A DNA stretch of 64,000 bases from Imbricaverruca yamaguchii (lineage: Eukaryota > Arthropoda > Thecostraca > Neoverrucidae), in assembly GCA_034440575.1 (NCBI GenBank), contig JAOTOL010001172.1, forward strand, positions 124,001 to 188,000. The letters run 5' to 3'. Under the pieces are notes generated by a model. That model made no database searches. It was not told where the DNA came from and saw nothing but the letters and a program-made list of their open reading frames with translations. Each line of letters begins with the position of its first letter. Positions within the stretch are counted from its first letter, which is position 1. Made by a program: the position numbers and the translations under genes. Positions 56,575-64,000 of the stretch are shown here, one piece after another.

Positions 56575-59500
56575 GTCTATATTTCTGTCTGTCTGTCTGT
56601 CTGACTCTAGGTGTCGCTTCGACGCATGCTGCGCAAAAGCGGCCTGGTGGATTGCGCTAAAAATTACACATGTGATTGACCGGTTCGGCAAGCAGATTAT
56701 GGCAGTGGATTCGGGTCGCACGAGTCACGTGGGCACGTGCCACGTGCCGTCAGCTGGGGTCGTGTCGACATCAGTTAGCCAGGGCCACAGCATGTACCAC
56801 AAGTCGCACGAATACGGAACTTCATAAAAACACGCATCCAATAGGGGACTGCTCGCTTTTGTGGTTGCCGGCCTGGTGGGCTGTATCGTGCGACCGCCAG
56901 GCGCGTGTATCTGTTTCGAACTGGGCATCTCCAACCTGAACTGCGTCCTAAAGCTATCAAATATAGTGAACAGATAGCCCGATACTGGGGCTTTCTATAT
57001 ATGTACAATGTGTAGGGGTAGGCGAAGTGTAGCGGATAGCATAGCTCAATGTTCGCTCGACACCCCCAATTCCGTTTGTGGCTGGGGCTTCCACCGACGG
57101 AAACCCGACCGCCATACCCGGCTCGGCCCATATCCCACGCAATGTGGAATGTGTGACATCACGTGAATGCATGCGGTGTTGGCTACCATTTGGGCACACT
57201 TTCAAAGCGCTCGGATCAACAAGCTGCATGTGGGCGACACCGATGTGATGGGAGAACGGGCTGCGCCAAAGTCCTTTGCCGTCAATTGGTTTAGCGTGTT
57301 AAACGAGACCGTTTTGCGATCGAATATGATCAATTTCGGTGCGTCGAATCGGCTTGGTTTCAACCGGCATAGCTCGCAAACCCAGGGACTGACCGACAAA
57401 AAACTGACACAACGGTGTAGCAGACAATCACCAAGCTCGACAGTGAAAAAAATCCACACGTGGTACGTACACTCGGGGGAGAGGTATAAATAGAAGGCTC
57501 CTGTTTTCGACGTTTTCCACGATTGGGTTTCATGCTGGAAAACATCCAAAAGTGGCGTTAGTATAGCTTAGTGTAGATTAACTAATTATGGGTCAACTCT
57601 GTTGATGCTCGATTGAGAGGGTAATTGCTTCGATCGATTTCGAGCACCCAAACATGATAGTGTGGTTGGTATGCGTCAAGTTCCTGTGGTTCTGTGTGTA
57701 AATTCAACCAAGCAATACAGATTAGAGATCCAGGGATACTGTATTATGCTGGGAAGCGCCAAGTGCGTTATGTGCTTCCGGTATGGACTGAGGAGAGTGA
57801 GGATATCAGTGCATGGCATACAAAGGAATAATTACGATGTAGTGTGTGCTATCGTCAAGTTTGAAGAGTTTATGCTGGTGAAAGTTGGATGTGATGGGCA
57901 TTACGGCGGTGGTGTGCGACGTTCACCTGGTAGGTCCCTGTACAGACAGCAGGCCAATGTCAGCCGATCTGTCAGTGATGACGACGTCCAGACCGCGGTC
58001 CTGGATGGCGGTCATCATGTGGGACCGCACGTGCTCGGCGAAGCCGCCGCCCACCGCCACGTAGAAGCCGCGGCCCTGTCAACCGCCACACCGTCATGCA
58101 CTACATGTTCACCACAGCCTGGCCTGTCTAACCCATCGGAACAGCAGGAACCGTCACACAGCACATGCTCGCCACAACCTGGCCTGCTTAGCCAATCGGA
58201 ACAGCAGGAACAGTCACACACCACACGCTCATCACAGCCTGGCCTGTCTAGCCCATCGGAACAACAAAAATCGTCGCACTCCACACTCTGGTCACAGCCT
58301 GGTCTGTCTAGCCCGTCGAACAACGCTGCCAGTCTGCCCAGTCCGGCCAGCCGGGTCACAAAATCTGCGCTGTTGGATGAAGGTTAAGAATGTCCTGGAC
58401 GCAGAAGCGAATCCATGTGCAGTGTAGCCCCGCATCCGCCACTGGCTGGATGTCACAACCAGTGAGCAGTGCAGTAGCCAAATTCCAGGTAGCCAAGCGA
58501 GGTCGCATTTTGCCACATTCCAAATAAATTCCATAAATAAATTCCACATTCCACTGTCTTACTCCTGTCATCTGTCAGGAGTAAGACAGTGCTGTGCCGG
58601 ATGACTTTTTAATGGATTGGACTTTGATGTGGTAGCGGCACAGTTGTTGTGCCCTCTTGAAATTGAGTATCGGTTGGGTACAGAAGGCACCTGTTGCTGC
58701 TCTGATGCAGTTTAAAAAAAAATAATTTCTAACTTTCGGCTCTGACATTTTGAACTCGTAGCAAAAAAAAGATTCTGTTGCATCTTGGGAATGGTCGCAT
58801 GATTGATGTGCACAGTCGCAGTAGTGTTTTCATGTCTCCGCCCAAAACTGCACCTGCAAATGCATAGAGTATGTTGACGCGCTTCGCGCATCGCTTAAAG
58901 ATGGAGGTGGTGTGGGTGTTGAAACCGAGTTTTCCGTCTGAATGCACCACACCTAAGAACTTGTAACCTTTCACCTGTTCGATGGCTTTGCCATTGTTTT
59001 TAAGTAGAGTTTTCAGTGTGAGAGGGAGACGACTGTATGTGACGGTAGCCAATTTTCCTGCGGACATGGTGAAGCCCCACGTTTTGCGCCACTTTGCAAT
59101 GCCGTCTAGTTCTGCTTGAATGTTTTTTTGTGTCAGCTTTAAGGAAGCATTGTGATGTTGTCCAAATGGTTATGTCGTCCGTGAAAAGTGAGCATTGAAT
59201 TGAAGTGTCCGTGTGGTCAGGAATATGTCGTTGATCATGAATATGAAGAGGCTCGTTGAGAGCACGCTCGCTTGAGTTAGGCCCTGCTCCTACGTTGTGG
59301 TGTTTGATGTGACACTGCCGCATCGTGCCTTAAGGGCCTTGTCTCTGCGAAAGTTGAGAATTAATTGCGCCATGTATCCGCGTAGGCCTATCTTGTGGAG
59401 TTTGTGTGTCAGTGCGTATTTGTGTATTCGGTCGAATGCGGCAGTGATTCTAAGTAGGCAGCTATTATTGTGCGTTTGATGCGTGTCACTGGCTCGGTAT

Positions 59501-61530
59501 AGCCTATTGTAGCCTTCCTGCTGGGAGCGTCGTCGGGATGCTGTGCCCGGGATCAGTCGGGAAGTCAGCACGCCGTTTCGAGAAGACGTCTTGCCAGGGG
59601 CGTCACCAGGATGACTGCTAAGATGCTTCCATAGACAATAGACGTCACCAGGATCTCTAGGGAAGTGGTAAGCTTGCGCTGCTGGCACATACTTCTGGTA
59701 GGGAGCATCCGTCACAATATTGTATCAGGGAAGCAACAAGAAAAAATTGCAATGAAATGTATGAGTGGTCATCAAACAGGAGTAAGTATAGCCTGTCCTA
59801 CCGGAAAATCGCCCGTCCAGTCGTAGTGCCACTTGTTCCATCAGTTATCTCAGTTTCAGTTATCTCAGTAGGGAGCTACATGTCCCATCATACGGTCCAG
59901 TGTCTCATCAGGGAGCCTTTTCTCATAAATGGCCAGCCGCCTCACCAGAAAGTTACTCGGTTCCATTACCAGGACACCTGTGCTACCAGAGCTGCGTCTG
60001 TCCGATTACAAGGCAATTTGTCCCATTGCAGAGTTAGCTGTTCCATCACAAGACCATTTTTCTTCTCAGAGGACCACCAGGCTTATGACAGGGACCCATG
60101 CTACACTAATGTTTGTGTCACTAGAAAGTGTCATTCACATTCACTTTGTGTCATCTGCCCTACTAGATGTCGCTTTTCAATCAAATGACCAGTCGCTCCA
60201 CCAGCTATTCGCTGAAATCATCACAAGGAAACTGACATCCCAAACAGTTGCTCTCACCGTCACCTGGTCAACGGTCCCACCAAAGCTACTTGTTCCATAA
60301 CAGGGTCAATTGTGCAATAAGATATGCTTGCCCCAAGTCTGGGTCAATTTCCCCACAATAACTGTTTGGCCATCATAGGGTCAACCGTCCTACCAGAAGT
60401 GACTGTTCCACCACAGGGTTCATTGTCCCACAAGAGCTATATGCATCATCAACGGATAGACTATCACAGTGTCATATTGTCCCATTAGAAGGCTATCTAT
60501 CGCATGTCAGTGTCACCTGTCCCACCAGAAAGTCACCTATCCCGTCAAATGGCAACTTGTTCCATCACAGCCGCTTGTTTCGGCGCAGGGCCAACTTTTC
60601 AATTGTAGGCCATCTGTTACCTGCTAGTTATCATATGTCCAGGAGTCTTTGTAAGAAGGGCATGTTGACCTTTAACACGACATTCGGATGATGCCCCTGG
60701 AAAGATGAGCATCTTCATTACCTGGTGCCACAGTCCCAACTCCTTGTCAGATGTCCGTATCAGAACGTTCGCTGGATATCTTGGTGACGTCCACGGTCAG
60801 AAGCCTTTCGAGGTACCTCAGAACGCATCTCAGTAACGTTCATGCACCAAGTCTTGGGGCTTAAGGGCGCGTCAACTGCAGTGGTCATACAGCACATGCA
60901 GCAAGTCTGTGTGAATGGGTTCATCGAACGTTCATCCTTACGTTCACCGAATGGCAGCAAGGACCAGATTCCACAAGGGTAATGTTTTCACGTCAATGTA
61001 ATGTGCTTACGCTGCTCTGCTACAACCTTCTTTTCGATTATAAAGCAGGGCACTATCAAACGCGTCGTCCTACTCTGCATCCAGGAACAATATAGCCCCC
61101 GAGTTGCACGCACCGAGGGCATGAGCATAGTACGATGAGGACTGACCTGGAAGGCCGGGTCGCAAGCACCTCCTTCTCCCGACTGAAGTACGCTCACGGT
61201 GAGATCGGATTCGATACCGCCGCGACTGTTGAGCATACAGGTGTACACTGGAACACACAGAAGCACTTGCTGAATACTCGCTCAGGGCGGGAACCCTGCA
61301 CATACTGGCGGCACACGCATACTTCACACGATGAGCGAGCCTCGCATGGATATGTCTTCGCTTGATGCTGAATAGAAGTGGATATACAGATGTTGGGGAG
61401 AATTAGACGACAAATATCGGTAATTAAGTGTCAACAATGCCTGCTAATTAATACTGTCCTGTAATCCTGGAGGCTCGCAATTTCTTTCCATGCACCTTCT
61501 GGCCAACAGTTGCTGTATATATGTACATAT

Positions 61531-61616
<86 letters not shown>

Positions 61617-61645
61617 ATCCACATATACTCATATATATATATACA

Positions 61646-61681
<36 letters not shown>

Positions 61682-62709
61682 GATGGATAAATGGATAGAT
61701 ATGTGCTAGAGACCAGGATTGTGCATTCAGCGGACATCTATTCTCACATGCGAAAGTCCAATAAGCTCCGACCATTGGTCTCGAAACACACACACACAAA
61801 TGCACACACCGTATCAGCATTCAGTCCGGAGGGCGCCCGCCACCCGCTACACACCTGCGTTCGCCACCATTTACACACCTGCTACATACCTGCTATTGCT
61901 ACATACCTCCTGCTACATACCTCCTGCTACATACTGCTACATACCTGCTACCTGCACACCTGCTACTGTCCACCACCTGCTACATACCTCCGTCCACCAC
62001 TCGCTGCACACTTCCATCCACCGCCCGCTACACACCTCCGTTCACCACCAGCTGCATACCTCCGTTCACCACCAGCTGCATACCTCCGTTCACCCCTCAC
62101 TGCATACCTCCGTTCACCCCTCGCTACACACTTCTATCCACCAGCCAATACACACCTGCGTCTACCACCCGCTGCACGCTTTCGTTCAACACCTGCTACA
62201 GACCCCGTTCAGAATTTATATTTTCACCATAAGGCAATTGCCCAGCCAGGGAGGGTGGTAACTGTTATCGGGATGGAGAGCTGGCTACCTCTTCCAGATT
62301 CCATTGACTTCCATGTAAAATCTGAGCTTTCCGGAGTGGGGGCACAAACCGGATGGGCACAAGCTAGGACTGAGAAACGGCTGTGCTATTCATGATACAA
62401 TTTCCAATATTTAGTCAAACGTAGCTCCACTATGGTAGACACATATCTGCTTCCTCCTTATCTTAGATCAATTCTTGATGACAGGTGTGAGCTGGATCGT
62501 GAGCTTTACCTTGATTAGTAGCAACCTATCACCATGCTAGAAAATACCAGTCCAAACCTACCGACAGATCCCTCAGGCTTTTGCAAGTCGTTTGAGAAGA
62601 TCCAATCCACGGCGGCCTGGGCATCTGGTCCAGTCACGAAGTACTTAGCGAAGTAGCTCATGTTGAAAACCGCAGCAGCGGAACGACAGGCCAGGCACTC
62701 GTGACGAAT
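43748..62709 (-). CDS. SARDH: Sarcosine dehydrogenase, C-terminal six exons
   Basis: SARDH is a mitochondrial matrix flavoenzyme that demethylates sarcosine to glycine, passing the one-carbon unit to tetrahydrofolate. Six minus-strand exons (62709-62562, 61247-61147, 58075-57927, 50113-49983, 49715-49590, 44196-43748) sum to 1104 bases, exactly 368 codons with the TAG stop. All introns are GT-AG and all phases agree. The peptide runs in family order: [56 protein letters not shown] and [17 protein letters not shown] and [43 protein letters not shown]. This is the folate-binding aminomethyltransferase-like half of the protein. The FAD domain must lie right of the window. PDPR and dimethylglycine dehydrogenase are related, but the ECLACR and CMLNxRGG motifs favour SARDH. 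Introns hold a CR1-like LINE, two RNase-H-type LINEs and several minisatellites. Confidence 0.93.
44400..44640. repeat. ~40-45-bp degenerate array (ACCACCTAAGCGGTAGGC)
   Basis: About six copies of ACCACCTAAGCGGTAGGC or close variants lie 30-45 bp apart inside the last SARDH intron. Confidence 0.75.
44682..46358 (+). mobile_element. CR1-like LINE with an intact reverse-transcriptase frame (5' truncated)
   Basis: The frame is open from 44649 to a stop at 46260-46262. It begins near [15 protein letters not shown] and then shows [52 protein letters not shown] and the catalytic FADD box, followed by the [11 protein letters not shown] and [11 protein letters not shown] regions. The apurinic endonuclease and 5' UTR are missing. 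The 3' end carries CTTTTATGTCTTTATGT, a short tandem repeat tail as in CR1/L2-type LINEs. It lies in the last SARDH intron, antisense to that gene. About 97% identity to the truncated copy at 30820 indicates recent activity. Confidence 0.93.
46360..49409. other. SARDH intron, nothing further recognised
   Basis: This is the bulk of the last SARDH intron. Around 47800-48010 a weak array (CTGGACTAGGAAGT, GAAGGCGTCC) recurs. At 48880-49230 moderately GC-rich open frames occur on both strands, but I recognise no domain in them. Confidence 0.4.
49410..49465. repeat. 56-bp direct repeat, copy 1 of 2
   Basis: TGAGTCAATCCAGTGACGAC through TGTCCGGGTGGATG to ACTCTGCC recurs at 49525-49580 with a few changes. 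The second copy lies eight bases from the donor of the SARDH exon at 49590. Confidence 0.9.
49590..49715 (-). CDS. SARDH: SARDH penultimate exon in the window
   Basis: The acceptor GTGCACAG precedes 49715 and the donor G|GTACTT follows 49590. The 126-bp exon enters with GC and leaves with G (both phase 1), encoding [21 protein letters not shown] and [13 protein letters not shown]. The GELG-WELH junction with the upstream exon restores a conserved family motif. Confidence 0.93.
49983..50113 (-). CDS. SARDH: SARDH exon (SRDILQ...LSFVGELG)
   Basis: The acceptor GGCACCAG precedes 50113 with a pyrimidine-rich CCCGCTTCCTGCC upstream, and the donor G|GTAAGT follows 49983. The first base completes AGT (Ser). 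The peptide [18 protein letters not shown] then [12 protein letters not shown] and LSFVGEL matches the folate-binding domain. Confidence 0.93.
50114..53560. other. SARDH intron, mostly featureless
   Basis: This is the first part of a 7.8-kb intron. Apart from the (AT)n run at 51924-51974, no repeat family or exon was recognised. Confidence 0.4.
51924..51974. repeat. (AT)n microsatellite
   Basis: Nearly pure AT dinucleotide run of about 45 bp. Confidence 0.97.
53570..53697 (-). mobile_element. Truncated tRNA-Ser/Leu-like SINE
   Basis: On the minus strand it begins GGGCGGGAAGGGCCGAGTGG, like the head of the SINE at 26610, but runs into TCGAACTCGGGATACGAAGG with an internal deletion. It ends CTGCCACCTAGCGG...GTAAAAAC. 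A similar CTGCCACCTAGCGG segment lies after the LINE at 31506. Confidence 0.6.
53698..53826. repeat. 68-bp minisatellite, left part
   Basis: Two incomplete units with GCAGCATTCAATAGGCACAC and GCCATCTAGCG occur here. They belong to the same family as 56060-56400, from which they are separated by an inserted LINE. Confidence 0.75.
53827..55860 (+). mobile_element. RNase-H-type LINE, 3' half (RT thumb, RNase H, zinc knuckle, 3' UTR)
   Basis: An open frame from 53782 to 55251 begins in the reverse-transcriptase thumb ([42 protein letters not shown]). It continues into a complete RNase H domain with FTDGS, AEAMAI, CSDSKS and [10 protein letters not shown], so all four acidic positions are present. 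It ends with a CxxC...HxxxxC knuckle ([17 protein letters not shown]). The 3' UTR contains three to four ~75-bp repeats with GTAGATGAGCCGATTTGC (55330-55550). It resembles I/Nimb-type LINEs. It is truncated at the 5' side, where 53827-53845 duplicates a 19-bp piece of its own RNase H region (54561-54579). The 3' limit is approximate. Confidence 0.85.
56060..56400. repeat. 68-bp minisatellite, right part (five units)
   Basis: Units start near 56073, 56140, 56210, 56278 and 56348. Each has CCGGTGCAGCATTCAACAGG, then ACTTGTACTAGTGCCATCTA, then GCG. It continues the array at 53698-53826 across the LINE. Confidence 0.9.
56537..56605. repeat. (GTCT)n microsatellite
   Basis: Tetranucleotide run with a few ATCT interruptions. 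Confidence 0.95.
56610..57926. other. SARDH intron, nothing recognised
   Basis: Several open frames of 60-118 codons occur on both strands, but none shows a recognisable domain or continues into an exon. Confidence 0.4.
57927..58075 (-). CDS. SARDH: SARDH exon ([16 protein letters not shown]...)
   Basis: The acceptor GTTGACAG precedes 58075 and the donor AG|GTGAAC follows 57927. It enters in phase 0 and leaves with two bases (AG), completed to AGT by the exon at 50113. It encodes [30 protein letters not shown] and [11 protein letters not shown] plus-strand open frame across the same bases is an antisense shadow. Confidence 0.92.
58100..58335. repeat. 60-bp minisatellite next to a SARDH acceptor
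   Basis: Four tandem units of exactly 60 bp (ACAGCCTGGCCTGTCTAACC, then CATCGGAACAGCAGGAACCG, then TCACACAGCACATGCTCGCC) lie just upstream, in transcript order, of the exon at 58075. Since 60 is divisible by 3, both strands stay open and generate spurious 20-residue protein repeats. Confidence 0.95.
58552..58591. repeat. 16-bp perfect hairpin at a LINE breakpoint
   Basis: CACTGTCTTACTCCTG (58552-58567), loop TCATCTGT, exact reverse complement (58576-58591). The right arm is the end of the degenerate LINE at 58592-59480; the left arm looks like its snap-back copy. Confidence 0.95.
58592..59480 (-). pseudogene. Degenerate RNase-H-type LINE (reverse-transcriptase part)
   Basis: The minus strand encodes, across three frames, [20 protein letters not shown]; then [13 protein letters not shown] (a decayed FADD box, FTDD); then [17 protein letters not shown] and [19 protein letters not shown]; then [10 protein letters not shown] and [11 protein letters not shown]. 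It matches the family of the plus-strand LINE at 53827. At least three frameshifts inactivate it. Confidence 0.85.
59860..60660. repeat. ~28-35-bp degenerate array (TTGTCCCACCAG-type)
   Basis: TTGTTCCATCACAG, TGTCCCACCAGAAAGTCACC and similar phrases recur about every 30 bp over 800 bp inside a SARDH intron. The open frames within it are periodicity artefacts. Confidence 0.75.
60855..60894 (-). mobile_element. Mini-SINE hairpin insertion (copy F)
   Basis: On the minus strand it reads TGCTGTATGACC, CTGCAGTTGACGCGCCC and TTAAGCCCCA. Flanks CATGCACCAAGTCT (from 60841) and CATGCAGCAAGTCT (60895-60908) match at 13 of 14 positions. It lacks the long AACC tail. Confidence 0.8.
61147..61247 (-). CDS. 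SARDH: SARDH exon ([19 protein letters not shown]...)
   Basis: The acceptor TGTGTGTTCCAG precedes 61247 and the donor CAG|GTCAGT follows 61147. The first two bases (TG) complete GTG after the previous exon's G. The peptide [20 protein letters not shown] continues to GGACDPAFQ. The CMLNxRGGxESDLTVS block is strongly diagnostic of SARDH-type enzymes. Confidence 0.93.
61519..61680. repeat. (AT)n/(GT)n compound microsatellite
   Basis: Two AT tracts flank a (GT)n island. Confidence 0.97.
61860..62205. repeat. 24-bp minisatellite (CCTCCGTTCACCACCAGCTGCATA)
   Basis: About nine 24-bp units lie between 61985 and 62205, grading leftward into shorter CCTGCTACATA units. The 24-bp period yields an [12 protein letters not shown] translated repeat in the first SARDH intron seen here. 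I regard it as noncoding. Confidence 0.9.
62562..62709 (-). CDS. SARDH: SARDH exon ([20 protein letters not shown]...)
   Basis: The acceptor CTGTTTTAAG precedes 62709, with only a moderate pyrimidine tract, and the donor G|GTAGGT follows 62562. It enters in phase 0 and leaves with one base. It encodes [32 protein letters not shown] and [12 protein letters not shown]. This is the most N-terminal SARDH exon found in the window. Confidence 0.9.
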
Positions 62710-64000
62710 CTTAAAACAGCCCAGGAGCACGACATCAGGCATCCACAGACAGGACGGGGTGACGAGGCCAAGTATCCACAAACGTAACGGGGTCGCGATA
62801 TTAAGCAAATGCATACATAACGGGGTCACGTGATCATCAGTTTGAAAATACGGTGTAGTCGCGGGGTAATGGTGTAAAAATAGGTCAGAACGCCAGATCG
62901 TGGATCTGAAGCTACGTTGGGGTGAAAAGATCATGGAGCGAAGGAAAGGGTGGCCTGTAACAGAGCTGCTGAAAATGTACTGTTTGAGCCGTGAAAGGTG
63001 TATACTAGCATAGTACCGTAATGATGGGCCGTAACTGTAATACTGTGACCCCGTAAGCAAGTCAACGGGCAGCTCCTGAGCTGGAGCCGGCCGGTGGCTT
63101 GCCGGCGGCCGTGCCGCGGTGGCGGCCGGACGTGGGGCTAAAGTCCAATGGCCGGCGGTCGCCCACGGGGCGGGGAAAGGACACCTGGCGGTCGTCGAGA
63201 GCCAGGGCGGTGTGTCTTGGTCTCCCGGTCGCGGCCGCGCCCGACGAACCACCCCCGGCTGGTAGAGCTCGCTGGACTGTCGATCGGTGCGGGCCTGTAG
63301 CCCGGTCGGTCGCGTGTTTAAATTAATAACTGTATTTCGGCCTCCAAATTTAGAACTGACATTAATGACTGTCGGCTGTCGGCCTGGAACATTATTGCGA
63401 GTGTCACCATATATTAACTATACTTTCTGCACAATGTATCGTGCAGAGAACATATCATTTTTGCAACCCGAGTGACTCGTGCGCGAGGTCGAGACCCTAG
63501 TCTATCACGAGTCTACAAGAACGACCCTTCACCACATGGCCTCCTCGTGTGCTTCTGTGATGGCTCGTTAACATTGATCAGATAGCATGCATCTAACCAT
63601 CGCAGTAAAAGACAATTGTGTGCCCTCACAGTGTGGGGATCACTTTCGAGGCCTTCAGTCCACATCCCCCACCACTAACCGTTCTGTTAGGCTCGATAGG
63701 ACAATGGGGTGCATAGCATAACCTAGCTCCGTCCATGAGGTTTTGGAGGTTCTGGTAACGTTTTTGTATCTCCGTTATAGTTAGCGGGGGTAAGTAGTCC
63801 AAGAGTAAGATGCTCGTCTCCCAGCCGAAAGGCTATGGGTTCCAGTTCCACCTGTCGCTGCAATTCGTCCGCGACCAATCGACGTGAGATATTGGTGCCG
63901 TTACATGACCAAAATATTCGAAGCTTCGAAAGAAACCACTAACCCACCAACCGTATAGTTGACCTTTCAGGTCAGGTCAAATAGACCAAGGTCCATCGAT
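62710..64000. other. Presumed SARDH intron, upstream exons not found
   Basis: The gene must continue to the right because the FAD-binding half is absent. A very GC-rich patch at 63060-63310 has open frames on both strands, but I could not match it to SARDH or any other family. A SINE lies at 63786-63960. Confidence 0.4.
63786..63960 (+). mobile_element. tRNA-derived SINE, same family as 14529-14691
   Basis: It shares AAGATGCTCGTCTCCCAGCC, GAAAGGCTATGGGTTCCAGT, CGCGACCAATCGACGTGAGA and GTTACATGACC with the SINE at 14529. The 3' hairpin is disrupted after ATGACC, but the tail ends AAACCACTAACCCACCAACC. No target-site duplication was fixed. Confidence 0.75.

Noticed and set aside
57662..58387. 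241-codon plus-strand frame with 20-residue repeats
   Set aside because: It runs antisense through a SARDH exon and a 60-bp minisatellite whose period is divisible by 3, so the frame is a by-product.
61691..62395. 180-234-codon plus-strand frames rich in His/Thr
   Set aside because: They translate a 24-bp minisatellite and AT/GT microsatellite within a SARDH intron.
63060..63310. Additional SARDH exon in a GC-rich patch
   Set aside because: No frame gives recognisable SARDH sequence and no splice borders fit the phase of the exon at 62709.

Overview
This is eukaryotic nuclear DNA, very probably from an arthropod (a crustacean would fit; the species is not determinable from sequence alone). 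The evidence is: chitin-binding type-2 (peritrophin-A/CBM14) exons with GT-AG introns, a SID-1/SIDT-family gene, a multi-exon mitochondrial sarcosine dehydrogenase gene, and a dense background of CR1-like and RNase-H-type LINEs, a Penelope-like remnant, tRNA-derived SINEs, TTAA-flanked MITEs and more than a dozen degenerate minisatellites. Nothing looks prokaryotic, and most long open frames are repeats or antisense shadows.

Three host genes are supported. (1) At 461-3011 (+) lie the last three exons of a secreted chitin-binding protein with four CBM14 domains and a Ser/Glu- and His-rich linker; its upstream exon(s) were not found. (2) At 27329-29626 (-) is a single-exon SID-1/SIDT protein of 765 aa with a signal peptide and about 11 membrane segments. 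One expected metal-ligand His is replaced by Ser. (3) At 43748-62709 (-) are the last six coding exons (367 codons) of sarcosine dehydrogenase (SARDH), spread over 19 kb. Every exon joins in phase with GT-AG borders, and the N-terminal FAD-domain exons lie beyond the right edge.

Layout: 0-3.4 kb chitin-binding gene; 3.4-11.7 kb degenerate minisatellites and microsatellites; 11.77-12.77 kb a TTAA-flanked, AGGTCA-rich element; 13.7-21.8 kb a large inverted repeat (arms 2.1-2.6 kb) whose 3.3-kb loop and left arm have collected SINEs, a CR1 remnant and MITEs; 22-26 kb more arrays and a Penelope-like fragment; 27-30 kb SIDT; 30-43 kb CR1 fragments, three copies of a second TTAA MITE family, and SINEs; 43.7-62.7 kb SARDH, with a CR1 copy, two RNase-H-type LINE copies and several minisatellites in its introns; 62.7-64 kb presumed SARDH intron.

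The most interesting new observation is a family of 38-62-bp insertions, at least seven copies, nearly all flanked by target-site duplications of 7-17 bp. They consist of little more than a hairpin (GGGCGC...GCGCCC) and an AATAACCAACC-type tail. The same hairpin module, with compensatory base changes in the stem, forms the 3' end of the full-length tRNA-derived SINEs here, so it looks like a self-sufficient or preferentially 5'-truncated retroposition tail. Other notable points are the Ser-for-His change in SIDT, a triplicated in-frame 3' splice site in the chitin-binding gene, the large inverted repeat, and three perfect 15-16-bp snap-back hairpins.
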